64,000 nt of DNA from Bacteroidota bacterium. GTDB lineage: Bacteria > Bacteroidota > Bacteroidia > Chitinophagales > Chitinophagaceae. The translations under genes were made by a program, and so were the position numbers. A model generated the notes under the pieces. The model saw only the letters and a list, made by a program, of their open reading frames with translations. It was not told the origin of the DNA and made no database searches. Positions 37,211-46,309 of this stretch are shown here, piece by piece. Positions within the stretch are counted from its first letter, which is position 1, and each line of letters opens with the position of its first letter. Location: positions 1 through 64,000 of the forward strand of contig CANGUG010000011.1 in NCBI GenBank assembly GCA_947457075.1, in the 5' to 3' direction.

Positions 37211-38212
37211 TTAGTTGAATATACTTTTCAAATTTTTTGAAATATTATTGGTTAATGTAGTTGATAAAGTAAATTCAAATGTTTGAGGACGCAAATTAGC
37301 CGAGGTCATACTATTTTGGTATATATCATAGGTCATACCAATTTTATATTTATTAAACTGTAAACCGACATAAGGCACCACTGCATCTGTTGATCGATAA
37401 AAACAACCTAGGTAAATTCTGTTATTATCATAAAAGGAACGAATAGGTAAACCAATGGCACCTCCTGCATATAAAAAGGATACTTCTAAGCGTTTTTGAT
37501 AATTGGCATGTAGGAAAAAGGTATTGTCTTCGTTCAACTTTTGTTCGTAATTAAAAGTTGTATTAAACTGAAAACTTTGGTTAATATTATCGTAGGGCTG
37601 TGTATTGGATGTTCTATTAATAAAATAGGTACTTGCTCCTGCTTGTAAAAAGGCTTCCGGTGAACTATAGGAATACATAATACCCCCATTGGTTGAAAAT
37701 TTTGCAGGAAAATCTCCAATGGTTTCCATGCTAGAACTATTAAATAAACGACCAGAATAAAACTGATCCCCAAAAGTCAAAGCACTTCTATTTACATTCC
37801 TAGTAAGCACTGTGGTACTAATACCCATGGATAAAAAACTATTTCTATACTTATCTAAAAAAACACGATTAGAAACACTAACTGTAATGGCATTGGTTTG
37901 CATTACTCCATTCAAAACCTGTTCAGAAACTCCCTGTATGCCTAAACCAAAATTACTATACCAATCATTTTCTTCACTTCTGGAAAGGGCAAAATCAAGC
38001 CCCACCCCTATTGTTCTGAAAGGATCCCCTACTCCTGAGAACTGATTTCTATAAAAACTTTGAAATTGATTGTTTTCACTAAAACCTACTGCCGCAGGAT
38101 TATAAAAATTAGTTGCCGAAAAACTCTGAGACATAAAGGGCGTTTGTCCAATACTCTTACCCATATACAATAAGGCAATAAACAAAGTAAATATTTTAAT
38201 TGTATTGCGCAT
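37211..38212 (-). CDS. PorP/SprF family T9SS-associated outer membrane protein
   Basis: 333 residues with a signal peptide ending near SIGQ, then TPFMSQSFSATNFYNPAAVGF, the PorP/SprF N-terminal pattern (P-x-x-S-Q...N-P-A-x-x-G). The rest alternates short aromatic-ended beta strands, as expected for an outer-membrane barrel. Family knowledge: SprF-like proteins are encoded next to type B sorting-domain adhesins and are required for their secretion or attachment. Its ATG shares one base with the stop codon of the upstream adhesin (TAATG), and the next adhesin starts one base after its stop, so three proteins are translationally coupled. One barrel may serve both paralogous adhesins. Confidence 0.93.
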   Translation of the reverse strand: MRNTIKIFTLFIALLYMGKSIGQTPFMSQSFSATNFYNPAAVGFSENNQFQSFYRNQFSGVGDPFRTIGVGLDFALSRSEENDWYSNFGLGIQGVSEQVLNGVMQTNAITVSVSNRVFLDKYRNSFLSMGISTTVLTRNVNRSALTFGDQFYSGRLFNSSSMETIGDFPAKFSTNGGIMYSYSSPEAFLQAGASTYFINRTSNTQPYDNINQSFQFNTTFNYEQKLNEDNTFFLHANYQKRLEVSFLYAGGAIGLPIRSFYDNNRIYLGCFYRSTDAVVPYVGLQFNKYKIGMTYDIYQNSMTSANLRPQTFEFTLSTTLTNNISKNLKSIFN

Positions 38213-41200
38213 TATCTTAATAAAATAAGGGAGCCTGTCTTTGAGATACGCTCATTTTTGTATGTAATATAATCAATTAAATAAGTATATGAGTCCATTT
38301 CCTGGTCGATTCCATTGAATTTACCATCCCAACCATTGTAAATATTATTGGACTCATAAACCAATTTACCCCATCGATTAAATATTTTGATAAAGTTAAA
38401 TTGCCTTAGTCCTGCACCATATTCTACTTTTAATAAATCATTTAAACCGTCATTATTGGGGGTAAAAGCTTTGGGAATAGCTACTACCACTTCGTCAGAT
38501 ACAATAATATGATACTGATCGGCTATTTGACAATAACTTACCGTATCAGTTCTTGTTAATATATAATCCATTGAACGATTGGCATTAAAAACAGGATAAG
38601 CAATAGTAGGATTGGATAAATAAATACCTGGGCTCCATGAATAACTGGTATATCCTGAGTCCAATTTAATATTGGTAAATAAGGTATCAATATTTGACAA
38701 TACAAACATGGTAAATTCACCCCCTTTTAAGGGGTCAACCACTTTCACAGAATCTCCTATAATGGTTGCATTGTATTTAGGACAATAGTCGTTGGTATAA
38801 TTTAATTTGATTAAGAATTTACCGTTTTTGGTGTACTTATGTGTAAGCGGATTGGCTAAAGTGGAACTGCTACTGTCGCCAAAATCCCAATTAAAATTAG
38901 CCCCTCTAGCTGCGCTTGTATTTCCTATGATTTTAACAGGCTGATTGATACAAATGTATTTTGTGTTAGTAAATGCATAGGTTGGAATTAGGTGTTGATA
39001 TAACATTACCGAATTGGATAATAATGAATTACAAAATCCATCATTCACTGTAATTTGATAGGAACCTGGTGTATTCGTAGAAAGTGTATCCACTACCGAA
39101 CTTGCAAATATTTGCTTATCTAAATACCATTTAATGCTATTTGCACCCCTACCCACCAAAACCACTGGATCCGAATTACAAATATTGGTATCCCTTGCAA
39201 TTAAATTTGCAATAGGAATATCCCTAACATTAATTGATTTAACTTGATTATAAGTGTATTGGCATTGTTTGCTATCTGTTACTTTTACACTTATATCAAT
39301 CGCTCCACTTGTTTTGCCTTTTAATATATTGTTGTTAAATACAGCAGCCCCATTATTACTAGAAAGCCATTGATAGGTATAAGCAGGAATGCCTCCTGTA
39401 ATATTTGGATTGAAAATTAACGAGTCCGCTACACATACAAAATCCTTGGGTGTACTTACTGAAAAACTTTGAGGTGGCGGAACAATATTAATTGTGGAAT
39501 TACTTTCATCAAAACAACTTCCACCCGAATAAGCAGACAGCTTTATATTAAATGCCATTTTATCAGGATAACTAAAATTGGAATAATTATGCTGATACAG
39601 TTTATTCATACTTGGATTATCGTCAATGGTGGAGTCAAGCGGATTATTTAAATAATCCCAATAAATAACCAATTTACCAATGGTTCCAATGTCAACAGTA
39701 GAAATATTATTTAATTGTACAGGCAAATTTGAACAAAGTGCCGAGGTGTCCTTCACCGTAAAAACAGATTTTGGAATGGCGCCATTTACAGTAAAGGATA
39801 CTGTAGTATCTGATGCACAACCATTGACACTGGTTACTTTTTCATTAACCTGGTAAGTGCCTGCATTTAAATAACGATGTCTTGGATTGGCTACTGTGGC
39901 TGTATTGGGGACAGTCATATTTCCAGGATCCCCAAAATTCCACAAATAACTAAAATTGTTCGAATTGTCTGCAATACGGCTTGTATCTGTGAATTCTGCA
40001 AAAGCATCCCTTAAGCAAATTTTAGGCAATATAAATCCAACCTGTGGATTGGGATATACTGTAATCGTTTTTTCTTTTTTAACAGTACATCCATTGGAAG
40101 TTTGTACAGTCAAGGAAGGACGGTAAACAATTGCTGAATCATACATATGGCGAACCGAAGCATTATTCAATGCGGTATCCATTATTCGATCCCCATAATT
40201 CCAAATCCATTGAGAAAGACTTGTGCCTCTTTTTGCAAAAGAACTATCTATAAATTGTATGTTCTTTCCTACACATTTTATATTTTGAACTACAAAATTA
40301 ACATTCGGAATACTGTCAATGGCGACCTGTGTACTTAAAGTATCACTGATACACCCAATGTCGGTGATTACAAAATATTTTATTGGAATTATGCCAACTG
40401 TATCTGAACGAGGTGCATAATTTTTCGCATTCACAAAAGGCATATTGCCTACTTTCCAATTATAGGCATATAATTTTCTCTCTTCCGAACCTATTAATGA
40501 ATTGTCTTTTAAAAATAAAGTATCTCCTAAACAATGGGCCGACTGCAATGTATAATCAGCTCCAGGTGGTTTGTACACCACTAATTCAAAGTCGATAGTT
40601 TGTTCCCCACTACATCCATCCCCTGTTGGATTAAATACTTTAATTTGAAAATTATAAGTTCCAACACTATCATATTTTAACAATTGATCCAAAGTATATC
40701 TATAAATGGTTCTTCCATTTATCACATAAGTAGAATCATATACTGGAGCATAATTAGGTGGTATATTGGGATATTTAGGAATATTCCATACAAGCGACAA
40801 AGGTTGATAAGGCAATGTAATGGAAGCTTTGAAGGGTGTACCCCTACAAGTAGCTGGTAATTTAACAATACCAAATTCATTGTTTACGGTGAGTTTTTGA
40901 TATAAATCAATCACATTGGTACCTGCATTATATCCATAGGTTTCTACGCTGCCATAACCATAAGCAATTGCATTAAATCCAGAATCAGCCACGATGGTGT
41001 GGGAACCAGACCCAAGATTAACTTGGTAATAAACAAAATTAGCATCCCCTGGATGGGTCGTAAAGTTGGTTGGGGTCACTCCATCCACTTTAAGGGACGC
41101 AGTAACTGACTTAGGTAAAACAATATTGACATAATGCAAGCTATCTACTATATTGGCAAAAGGCGTAGAATTAATAGTTACTTTACTAATGGTTTGTTCA

Positions 41201-42315
41201 ATAGGACTTAAATAAATCATTTCCGGGTCACCATTGTTATTATTGAAGTTGCTGTAACTACCTGTGGTGGTAATATACTGTGCTACCATAATTGGCAAGT
41301 CCGATTCAATAATGTTAGGAACATTAGACTGAAACTCATAAAAAAATTTATTTTGTAAAGTAGCGGGTGATAAAGTACTCCCATTTACTTTTACGACAGC
41401 ATTGGTATCGCTCACCGCAATTCTAAAAATATTAATGGGCATTTTCGCAGTGGGTACCGTTAAATATTTTTTACCCCATGCATTGGCTGGCAAAGCTTGT
41501 TGTATATAGTTATCGGCTGTTCTTGCATTATTATCAGATATATATATTTTACCCGATCCTGAAAACACGCCAATTCTTTTACAGCTACTTGTTGCTGTAG
41601 CCACTGATCGAATTAAAGTACCTGTTAAATCCTCGCCAGTGGATCTACTCGGACTGGAGGTTAGTACTTTTCCAAAAACATTATAAATTTGACCTTTGTT
41701 TAATGCCACTTTGATGGTATCCCCCGGTTTATTTCCCCCTACAGTATTGGCACTTAAAATAATTTCAACATTGGTGGAGTCCTCGGTTGCAACCACATAA
41801 GTATAGCAATAAGAATTAGGGCTATTGGATTCCTGTTTATAATTTATGGAATAATAAGACCTTCCTAATGTATTGGTGGGAAACAATAAACTTGCGCCAG
41901 AAATACTATTGTTATAAATATGCGCATAGGCAATAATGGCAAAGTCGGAAGTAATATGAATTCCTTTATCCGATTTACCTTCGGATGTAATTCTTGCATC
42001 TTGCGTTCCAGATTTTGGAATTGGATCTGATACGGTCACCGAGTTGGCTAAGACAGTATAGGTTCTTAAATAACCAACCGAGGGAATCTCCACTTTTACG
42101 GTGGCATCACGATCGGAGGTGAAATATAAAACCATATCCTGAGAACCACCTGATTCAAGAGGTAATCCTAATCCTGAATACATGGATACATGGCTTCCAT
42201 ATCCCACCCAAAAGTCTTTTCCTTTATTGGAAAAATCCTGAGCGCTTAATTGATATGAGCAACTCATAAAAATTAAAACCAAGCAAAATATCCTATTCAG
42301 CTTTTTAAGATACAT
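38212..42315 (-). CDS. T9SS type B surface protein with IgGFc-binding-like N-domain and PKD repeats
   Basis: 1367 residues. Signal peptide of about 25 residues ending YQLSAQ, then DFSNKGKDFWVGYGSH, the opening of the IgGFc-binding-type domain, which runs to about residue 480 (VATEDSTNVEIIL, LNKGQIYNVFG, NVIDLYQKL). Next come Ig and PKD-like domains with IWNYGDRIMD, YLWNFGDPGNM and FNWDFGDSSSS, and a type B sorting domain starting PKAFTPNNDGLNDLLKVEYG and ending GSLILLR. First gene of a three-gene operon (this protein, PorP/SprF, paralogue), with its promoter probably in the 84-base gap after tilS. It likely needs the downstream SprF-like barrel for export. PKD and IgGFc-type domains suggest adhesion, but no ligand can be inferred. 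Confidence 0.92.
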   Translation of the reverse strand: MYLKKLNRIFCLVLIFMSCSYQLSAQDFSNKGKDFWVGYGSHVSMYSGLGLPLESGGSQDMVLYFTSDRDATVKVEIPSVGYLRTYTVLANSVTVSDPIPKSGTQDARITSEGKSDKGIHITSDFAIIAYAHIYNNSISGASLLFPTNTLGRSYYSINYKQESNSPNSYCYTYVVATEDSTNVEIILSANTVGGNKPGDTIKVALNKGQIYNVFGKVLTSSPSRSTGEDLTGTLIRSVATATSSCKRIGVFSGSGKIYISDNNARTADNYIQQALPANAWGKKYLTVPTAKMPINIFRIAVSDTNAVVKVNGSTLSPATLQNKFFYEFQSNVPNIIESDLPIMVAQYITTTGSYSNFNNNNGDPEMIYLSPIEQTISKVTINSTPFANIVDSLHYVNIVLPKSVTASLKVDGVTPTNFTTHPGDANFVYYQVNLGSGSHTIVADSGFNAIAYGYGSVETYGYNAGTNVIDLYQKLTVNNEFGIVKLPATCRGTPFKASITLPYQPLSLVWNIPKYPNIPPNYAPVYDSTYVINGRTIYRYTLDQLLKYDSVGTYNFQIKVFNPTGDGCSGEQTIDFELVVYKPPGADYTLQSAHCLGDTLFLKDNSLIGSEERKLYAYNWKVGNMPFVNAKNYAPRSDTVGIIPIKYFVITDIGCISDTLSTQVAIDSIPNVNFVVQNIKCVGKNIQFIDSSFAKRGTSLSQWIWNYGDRIMDTALNNASVRHMYDSAIVYRPSLTVQTSNGCTVKKEKTITVYPNPQVGFILPKICLRDAFAEFTDTSRIADNSNNFSYLWNFGDPGNMTVPNTATVANPRHRYLNAGTYQVNEKVTSVNGCASDTTVSFTVNGAIPKSVFTVKDTSALCSNLPVQLNNISTVDIGTIGKLVIYWDYLNNPLDSTIDDNPSMNKLYQHNYSNFSYPDKMAFNIKLSAYSGGSCFDESNSTINIVPPPQSFSVSTPKDFVCVADSLIFNPNITGGIPAYTYQWLSSNNGAAVFNNNILKGKTSGAIDISVKVTDSKQCQYTYNQVKSINVRDIPIANLIARDTNICNSDPVVLVGRGANSIKWYLDKQIFASSVVDTLSTNTPGSYQITVNDGFCNSLLSNSVMLYQHLIPTYAFTNTKYICINQPVKIIGNTSAARGANFNWDFGDSSSSTLANPLTHKYTKNGKFLIKLNYTNDYCPKYNATIIGDSVKVVDPLKGGEFTMFVLSNIDTLFTNIKLDSGYTSYSWSPGIYLSNPTIAYPVFNANRSMDYILTRTDTVSYCQIADQYHIIVSDEVVVAIPKAFTPNNDGLNDLLKVEYGAGLRQFNFIKIFNRWGKLVYESNNIYNGWDGKFNGIDQEMDSYTYLIDYITYKNERISKTGSLILLR

Positions 42316-42346
42316 TTATATTAAAAAATATTTTTATATAAAATTT

Positions 42347-42379
42347 AAAGTCTATAAAAATATCAAAATAATGCCAAAA
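42347..42379 (-). promoter_or_regulatory. Candidate promoter of the adhesin-PorP-adhesin operon
   Basis: On the minus strand TTTTG (42379-42375), 20 bases, then TAGACTTT (42354-42347), one mismatch from TAnnTTTG. The element ends 31 bases before the ATG at 42315. The spacing agrees with the better promoters in this window; the mismatch lowers confidence. Confidence 0.35.
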
Positions 42380-42399
42380 TACTTGTGAATTAACCGCCT

Positions 42400-43845
42400 T
42401 TATGGGTTTTCTTGCCAACTAATTTTAAGCAATTTCTTGCTTGTGGGCTTCAATTTAAATCTATCATCAATACGCTTGCCCACCAACCACATAATTTTTT
42501 CTCCTGAGGACAGTATATTGATCCGTTTTTTTTGGGTGGGACTTAATTTCAAATCGGATAAGAATTGATTAATTTTTTTCTTTTTCCCTAATCCTAAAGG
42601 ATAAAAATAATCACTTGCCACCCAGGTCCTTAATAAAAGAGGCCATTGGATTTTACTGGCATCTAAATAGGCATAATTGGGATCCTTGGAAATAATGGAA
42701 AGATCAAAGTTTTCAATAAACTCAAATTGCAAGGTCCCCGTTTGTGTGCTTACAGTAGCCATTTGTCGTCCCTTGTTAATTTGATTGGCAATAGTACTTT
42801 CATCAATAACCGCATATTCCTGCTTTTGTGTTATTGAAACAATTTGAATTTCATCTCCCCATTGAATAAATTGATGGGTTGGAGAAGCAATCATTGCTCC
42901 TTTTGATGCCGATAAAATTTTATGTACTTCCTCAATTTGTTGCGCTTTGAAACCAAATTGTTTAATCAAGCCCCAGGTATAAGTACCATTTCCTTTTACT
43001 TTATTCCAATAATGAATAGAAATGGTAAGTATCCCTTTTTTGGAAACAATTCCTTTTTTCCAAAAATTTGACACCGCACTAGATACAATATGATCGGCCT
43101 CTTTTACTCTTTTTGAGGTAGCCAATATGTTTTCACTAATCGAGGGATACTGAATAGTTAACTGTGGAATTAAAATATTCCGAATATAATTTCTGGTATA
43201 AGTATCTTTTTCATTGCTACTATCCTCCACATAATTTAATTGATGCCTTTGTGCATAGTCCTTGATTTGTGTTTTTGAAAATTGAATTAAAGGCCTCGCT
43301 AAATTCAACACATCATTCCTACGATCAGGTATCCCTGTTAAACCATGAATGCCTGTGCCTCTAAATAAATGCATTAAAACCGTTTCCACTTGGTCATCGG
43401 CATGGTGGGCAGTTAACAATGCAACGGGTTTTGGCTTTGGCGTTAAAGCATGTAAAAGTGGGCTTTGTGGTTTATTATTTTCAGCTTCGGCCAATGATTG
43501 CATCAGTGTCCCAAACCAAGCATACCTAATTTCTCTGGCAGCTTCCTGAATACCTAATTTGTAAGTTAAAGCATAATTTTGGGTATCCACTTTATGCACC
43601 TGAACAGGTATTTGGTATTGGCTGGCAAAATCACGCACAAACTGTTCGTCCCGATCACTTTCGGCAGCTCTTAATTGAAAATTAACATGGGCTATGGTAC
43701 AATTGGCTTTTAATGAATGCATAATATGCGCCAACACAATGCTATCAACGCCCCCACTTACTGCTAAAACAAAATGAGTTCTACGTAAACGCAAATCTGG
43801 AAACGCTACATCCCAATACTCTTTAAATGTTTCTAGATTTAGCAT
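42400..43845 (-). CDS. tilS: tRNA(Ile)-lysidine synthase TilS
   Basis: 481 residues. TilS ligates lysine to C34 of the CAU-anticodon tRNA-Ile in an ATP-dependent reaction, changing its codon specificity to AUA. Visible: the PP-loop ATP-pyrophosphatase motif SGGVDS at residues 30-35 after HFVLAV, AHVNFQLRAAESDRDEQFV, LLTAHHADDQVETVLMHLFRGTGIHGLTGI, and RNYIRNILIPQL, all characteristic of the TilS N-terminal domain. The C-terminal ~100 residues (YFYPLGLGKKKKINQFLSDLKL) match the TilS C-terminal substrate-binding domain. The start ATG lies 32 bases after the glnS stop, same strand: two translation genes that probably share a transcript. Confidence 0.96.
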   Translation of the reverse strand: MLNLETFKEYWDVAFPDLRLRRTHFVLAVSGGVDSIVLAHIMHSLKANCTIAHVNFQLRAAESDRDEQFVRDFASQYQIPVQVHKVDTQNYALTYKLGIQEAAREIRYAWFGTLMQSLAEAENNKPQSPLLHALTPKPKPVALLTAHHADDQVETVLMHLFRGTGIHGLTGIPDRRNDVLNLARPLIQFSKTQIKDYAQRHQLNYVEDSSNEKDTYTRNYIRNILIPQLTIQYPSISENILATSKRVKEADHIVSSAVSNFWKKGIVSKKGILTISIHYWNKVKGNGTYTWGLIKQFGFKAQQIEEVHKILSASKGAMIASPTHQFIQWGDEIQIVSITQKQEYAVIDESTIANQINKGRQMATVSTQTGTLQFEFIENFDLSIISKDPNYAYLDASKIQWPLLLRTWVASDYFYPLGLGKKKKINQFLSDLKLSPTQKKRINILSSGEKIMWLVGKRIDDRFKLKPTSKKLLKISWQENP

Positions 43846-43877
43846 ATAATGGAAACTTGATTGATTAAAGTAGCCTC

Positions 43878-45533
43878 CTACTTTTTTTGTTCCTTTGCCC
43901 AGGTATCCTTCAAAGTTACTGTTCGATTAAATACCAAATGATCCTTTGTGCTTTTGGCATCCTGGTAAAAATATCCTTTTCTCAAAAATTGGAATCGAGC
44001 GTCTAATGAATCATTGGCCAATGCAGGCTCGGCATAGGCTTTCACCTTATGTAAGGAATTAGGATTAATATAGTCTTTAAAATCTCCCTCGGCAGTGGAT
44101 AAATCCTCCACACTAAATAAACGATCGTACTCATTCAGTACCACCGGAATAGCATGTTTAGCACTTACCCAATGTAAGGTTCCCTTAACATGAATACCAC
44201 TTGTATCCTGACCAGATTTACTATCAGGATGGTAGCTTGCAAAAACTTTGGTTATATTTCCTTCAGCATCTTTCTCAAAACTGTCACAGGTAATTATATA
44301 AGCACTTTTTAAACGAACTGATAAACCTGGTCCTAATCTAAAATATTTTTTAGTAGGCACTTCCATAAAATCCTCTCGTTCTATCCAAAGCTCATTACTA
44401 AAAGGCACTTCACGTGAACCACCATTAGGATCTTCGGGATTATTTTCCGAATGCAATACTTCCTCCCCTTTATCATAATTGGTAATTATCAATTGAATGG
44501 GGTTAGTAACTACCATTCTACGTTGTGCAATTTTATTTAAATGTTCCCTCACACAAAATTCTAATAAGCTAAGGTCAATGATGTTTTCTCTTTTAGCAAT
44601 ACCAATTCTATCACAAAAATCACGGATACTTTCTGGAGTATATCCTCTACGGCGCATACCACTAATGGTTGGCATGCGAGGATCATCCCAGCTTTCAACA
44701 TGGGCTTCTTCCACCAATTGTAACAATTTACGCTTACTCATTACAGTGTAAGTCATATTTAATCGCGCAAATTCATATTGATGTGAAGGATAGATGCCTA
44801 ATTGTTCAATACACCAATCATACAATGCACGGTGCGGAATAAATTCCAAAGTACAAATGGAATGCGTAATATTTTCGATAGAGTCACTTTGTCCATGCGC
44901 AAAGTCGTACATAGGATAAATACACCATTGATTGCCGGTGCGATGATGATGCGCGCGTTTTATACGATATAATAACGGATCACGCATATGCATATTGGGA
45001 CTCGCTAAATCTATTTTTGCCCTTAATACTTTTTCGCCATCCGCAAACTTACCTGCTTTCATATCGGCGAACAATGCAAGATTTTCAGCAATACTTCTGT
45101 TTCTAAATGCATTCCCCGTACCTGGTATCGTTGGTGTCCCTTTTTGTTGTGCAATTTCTTCGGCAGTACTATCGTCCACATACGCCAACCCTTTTTCAAT
45201 TAATTGAACGGCATAAGCATACAACTGGTCAAAATAATCGGAAGCATAACACTCTTTCGCCCATTCAAAACCCAACCACTTTACGTCCTCCTTAATGCTA
45301 TCTACATACTCAATATCCTCCTTGGCAGGATTGGTATCATCAAAACGTAAATTAGTTTTACCCCCAAAATGTTGGGCCAAGCCAAAGTTTAAACAAATAC
45401 TTTTGGCATGTCCAATATGTAAATATCCATTGGGTTCTGGAGGGAACCTTGTTAATATAGAGGCATATTTCCCCGACGCCAGATCCTGGGAGATAATTTC
45501 TTCAATAAAATTCAGACTTTTTTCTTCACTCAT
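43878..45533 (-). CDS. glnS: Glutaminyl-tRNA synthetase
   Basis: 551 residues, the usual size. Class I synthetase charging tRNA-Gln with glutamine. Visible: [24 protein letters not shown] with HIGH at residues 39-42, the GlnRS-specific FDDTNPAKE, and the KMSKS-type loop VMSKRKL. The C-terminal half matches the GlnRS anticodon-binding beta barrels ([39 protein letters not shown]). Its presence indicates direct glutaminylation rather than sole reliance on the GatCAB route. It heads a probable glnS-tilS transcript; a short inverted repeat lies just upstream of the start codon. Confidence 0.97.
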   Translation of the reverse strand: MSEEKSLNFIEEIISQDLASGKYASILTRFPPEPNGYLHIGHAKSICLNFGLAQHFGGKTNLRFDDTNPAKEDIEYVDSIKEDVKWLGFEWAKECYASDYFDQLYAYAVQLIEKGLAYVDDSTAEEIAQQKGTPTIPGTGNAFRNRSIAENLALFADMKAGKFADGEKVLRAKIDLASPNMHMRDPLLYRIKRAHHHRTGNQWCIYPMYDFAHGQSDSIENITHSICTLEFIPHRALYDWCIEQLGIYPSHQYEFARLNMTYTVMSKRKLLQLVEEAHVESWDDPRMPTISGMRRRGYTPESIRDFCDRIGIAKRENIIDLSLLEFCVREHLNKIAQRRMVVTNPIQLIITNYDKGEEVLHSENNPEDPNGGSREVPFSNELWIEREDFMEVPTKKYFRLGPGLSVRLKSAYIITCDSFEKDAEGNITKVFASYHPDSKSGQDTSGIHVKGTLHWVSAKHAIPVVLNEYDRLFSVEDLSTAEGDFKDYINPNSLHKVKAYAEPALANDSLDARFQFLRKGYFYQDAKSTKDHLVFNRTVTLKDTWAKEQKK

Positions 45534-45538
45534 AATGA

Positions 45539-45555
45539 TACGCGCTATTCGCGTA
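45539..45555. promoter_or_regulatory. Short inverted repeat just upstream of glnS
   Basis: TACGCG-CTATT-CGCGTA: two perfect 6-base arms around a 5-base centre, ending 5 bases before the ATG of glnS. It is unusually GC-rich for this region. In RNA it would form a small hairpin close to the start codon; in DNA it could be an operator. The element TACCTTTA (a poor -7 match) partly overlaps it. Confidence 0.35.
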
Positions 45556-45601
45556 AAGGTACAAAAACCTGCATCAATAACCTACTCAAAACTTAGTTTG
45601 A

Positions 45602-46219
45602 TTAACTCCTGTAACCGTATAATTTTCTTACTTCCAAAACGAATTTTTCAATTTCTTGGTCTTCCCCTCTAGGGTCATAATGCTGCTTTAAACTACTGCC
45701 AAATAAAAAAGCTACGGTTTGCCATAATCCTGCATTAAATCCGCCTTTGTATTCTTTTACTAAGGAATAACAATTATTACCGGTTTCTCTATTAATCAAT
45801 TTCATTAATATTTTGCCCTGATAAACTGACAAGCCAGTTACTTTGTCCGCAAAGTCTCTTTTTAATTCCTTTTCCCTGTTTTTAATGATTTGCTTTCTTT
45901 CCTGCTCGGTATGTACTTTGCTTAATTGTGCATTGACATCATTAATTGCCCTACTTGCTGTGATTGCATAAGGATAGGTTACATACACTGCATTTCTTAA
46001 CCTAGTCCAATTGGCCCAGAAATTTTTATTTCTTGCCGATTGTAAAGCAGTTACTTCGACAGTGGGTAGCCAGGATTGAGGAATAGTGTCTCCCTCGGGT
46101 GTGATAAATGCTTCCACTTTCATTGTATCATAAATACCTCTTTGTGCCTGTGCTTTTGCATTAAAATGAAAGCAAACAATAAAAATGGTCCCTAGTAAAA
46201 TGATTTGTGTCTTTTTCAT
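45602..46219 (-). CDS. DUF4294 family protein
   Basis: 205 residues from ATG at 46219. Two earlier in-frame ATGs (46237 and 46231) exist, but this one gives a compact signal peptide, MKKTQIILLGTIFIVCFHFNAKAQ. The mature part matches the Bacteroidota-specific DUF4294 family: LPTVEVTA, a basic helical segment with RLRNAVYVTYPYA, long charged helices, then GKILMKLINRETGNNCYSLVKEYKGGFNAGLWQTVAFLFGSSLK and a short tail. Exported (periplasmic or surface) with no known function. It sits 68 bases before glnS and 90 bases after ccmF on the same strand, with a -7-like element in front. Confidence 0.85.
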   Translation of the reverse strand: MKKTQIILLGTIFIVCFHFNAKAQAQRGIYDTMKVEAFITPEGDTIPQSWLPTVEVTALQSARNKNFWANWTRLRNAVYVTYPYAITASRAINDVNAQLSKVHTEQERKQIIKNREKELKRDFADKVTGLSVYQGKILMKLINRETGNNCYSLVKEYKGGFNAGLWQTVAFLFGSSLKQHYDPRGEDQEIEKFVLEVRKLYGYRS

Positions 46220-46251
46220 ATTATTTAGCATTGCCATATAATATTCATTCC

Positions 46252-46259
46252 CAAATTTA
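46252..46259 (-). promoter_or_regulatory. Candidate -7 element for the DUF4294 gene
   Basis: TAAATTTG on the minus strand, 32 bases before the chosen ATG at 46219 and 14 before the first in-frame ATG. No TTG at 20-23 bases upstream (nearest at 30), so only the -7 half is supported. Confidence 0.35.
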
Positions 46260-46309
46260 ATAAAAGTAACCTTTCATTTAACTTTTTAACAATTGATTAG
46301 GAAAACAAA

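Noticed and set aside
45295..45672. Open frame of 125 codons on the plus strand across the glnS start
   Set aside because: Antisense to well supported glnS coding sequence and to the end of the DUF4294 gene; no family resemblance.
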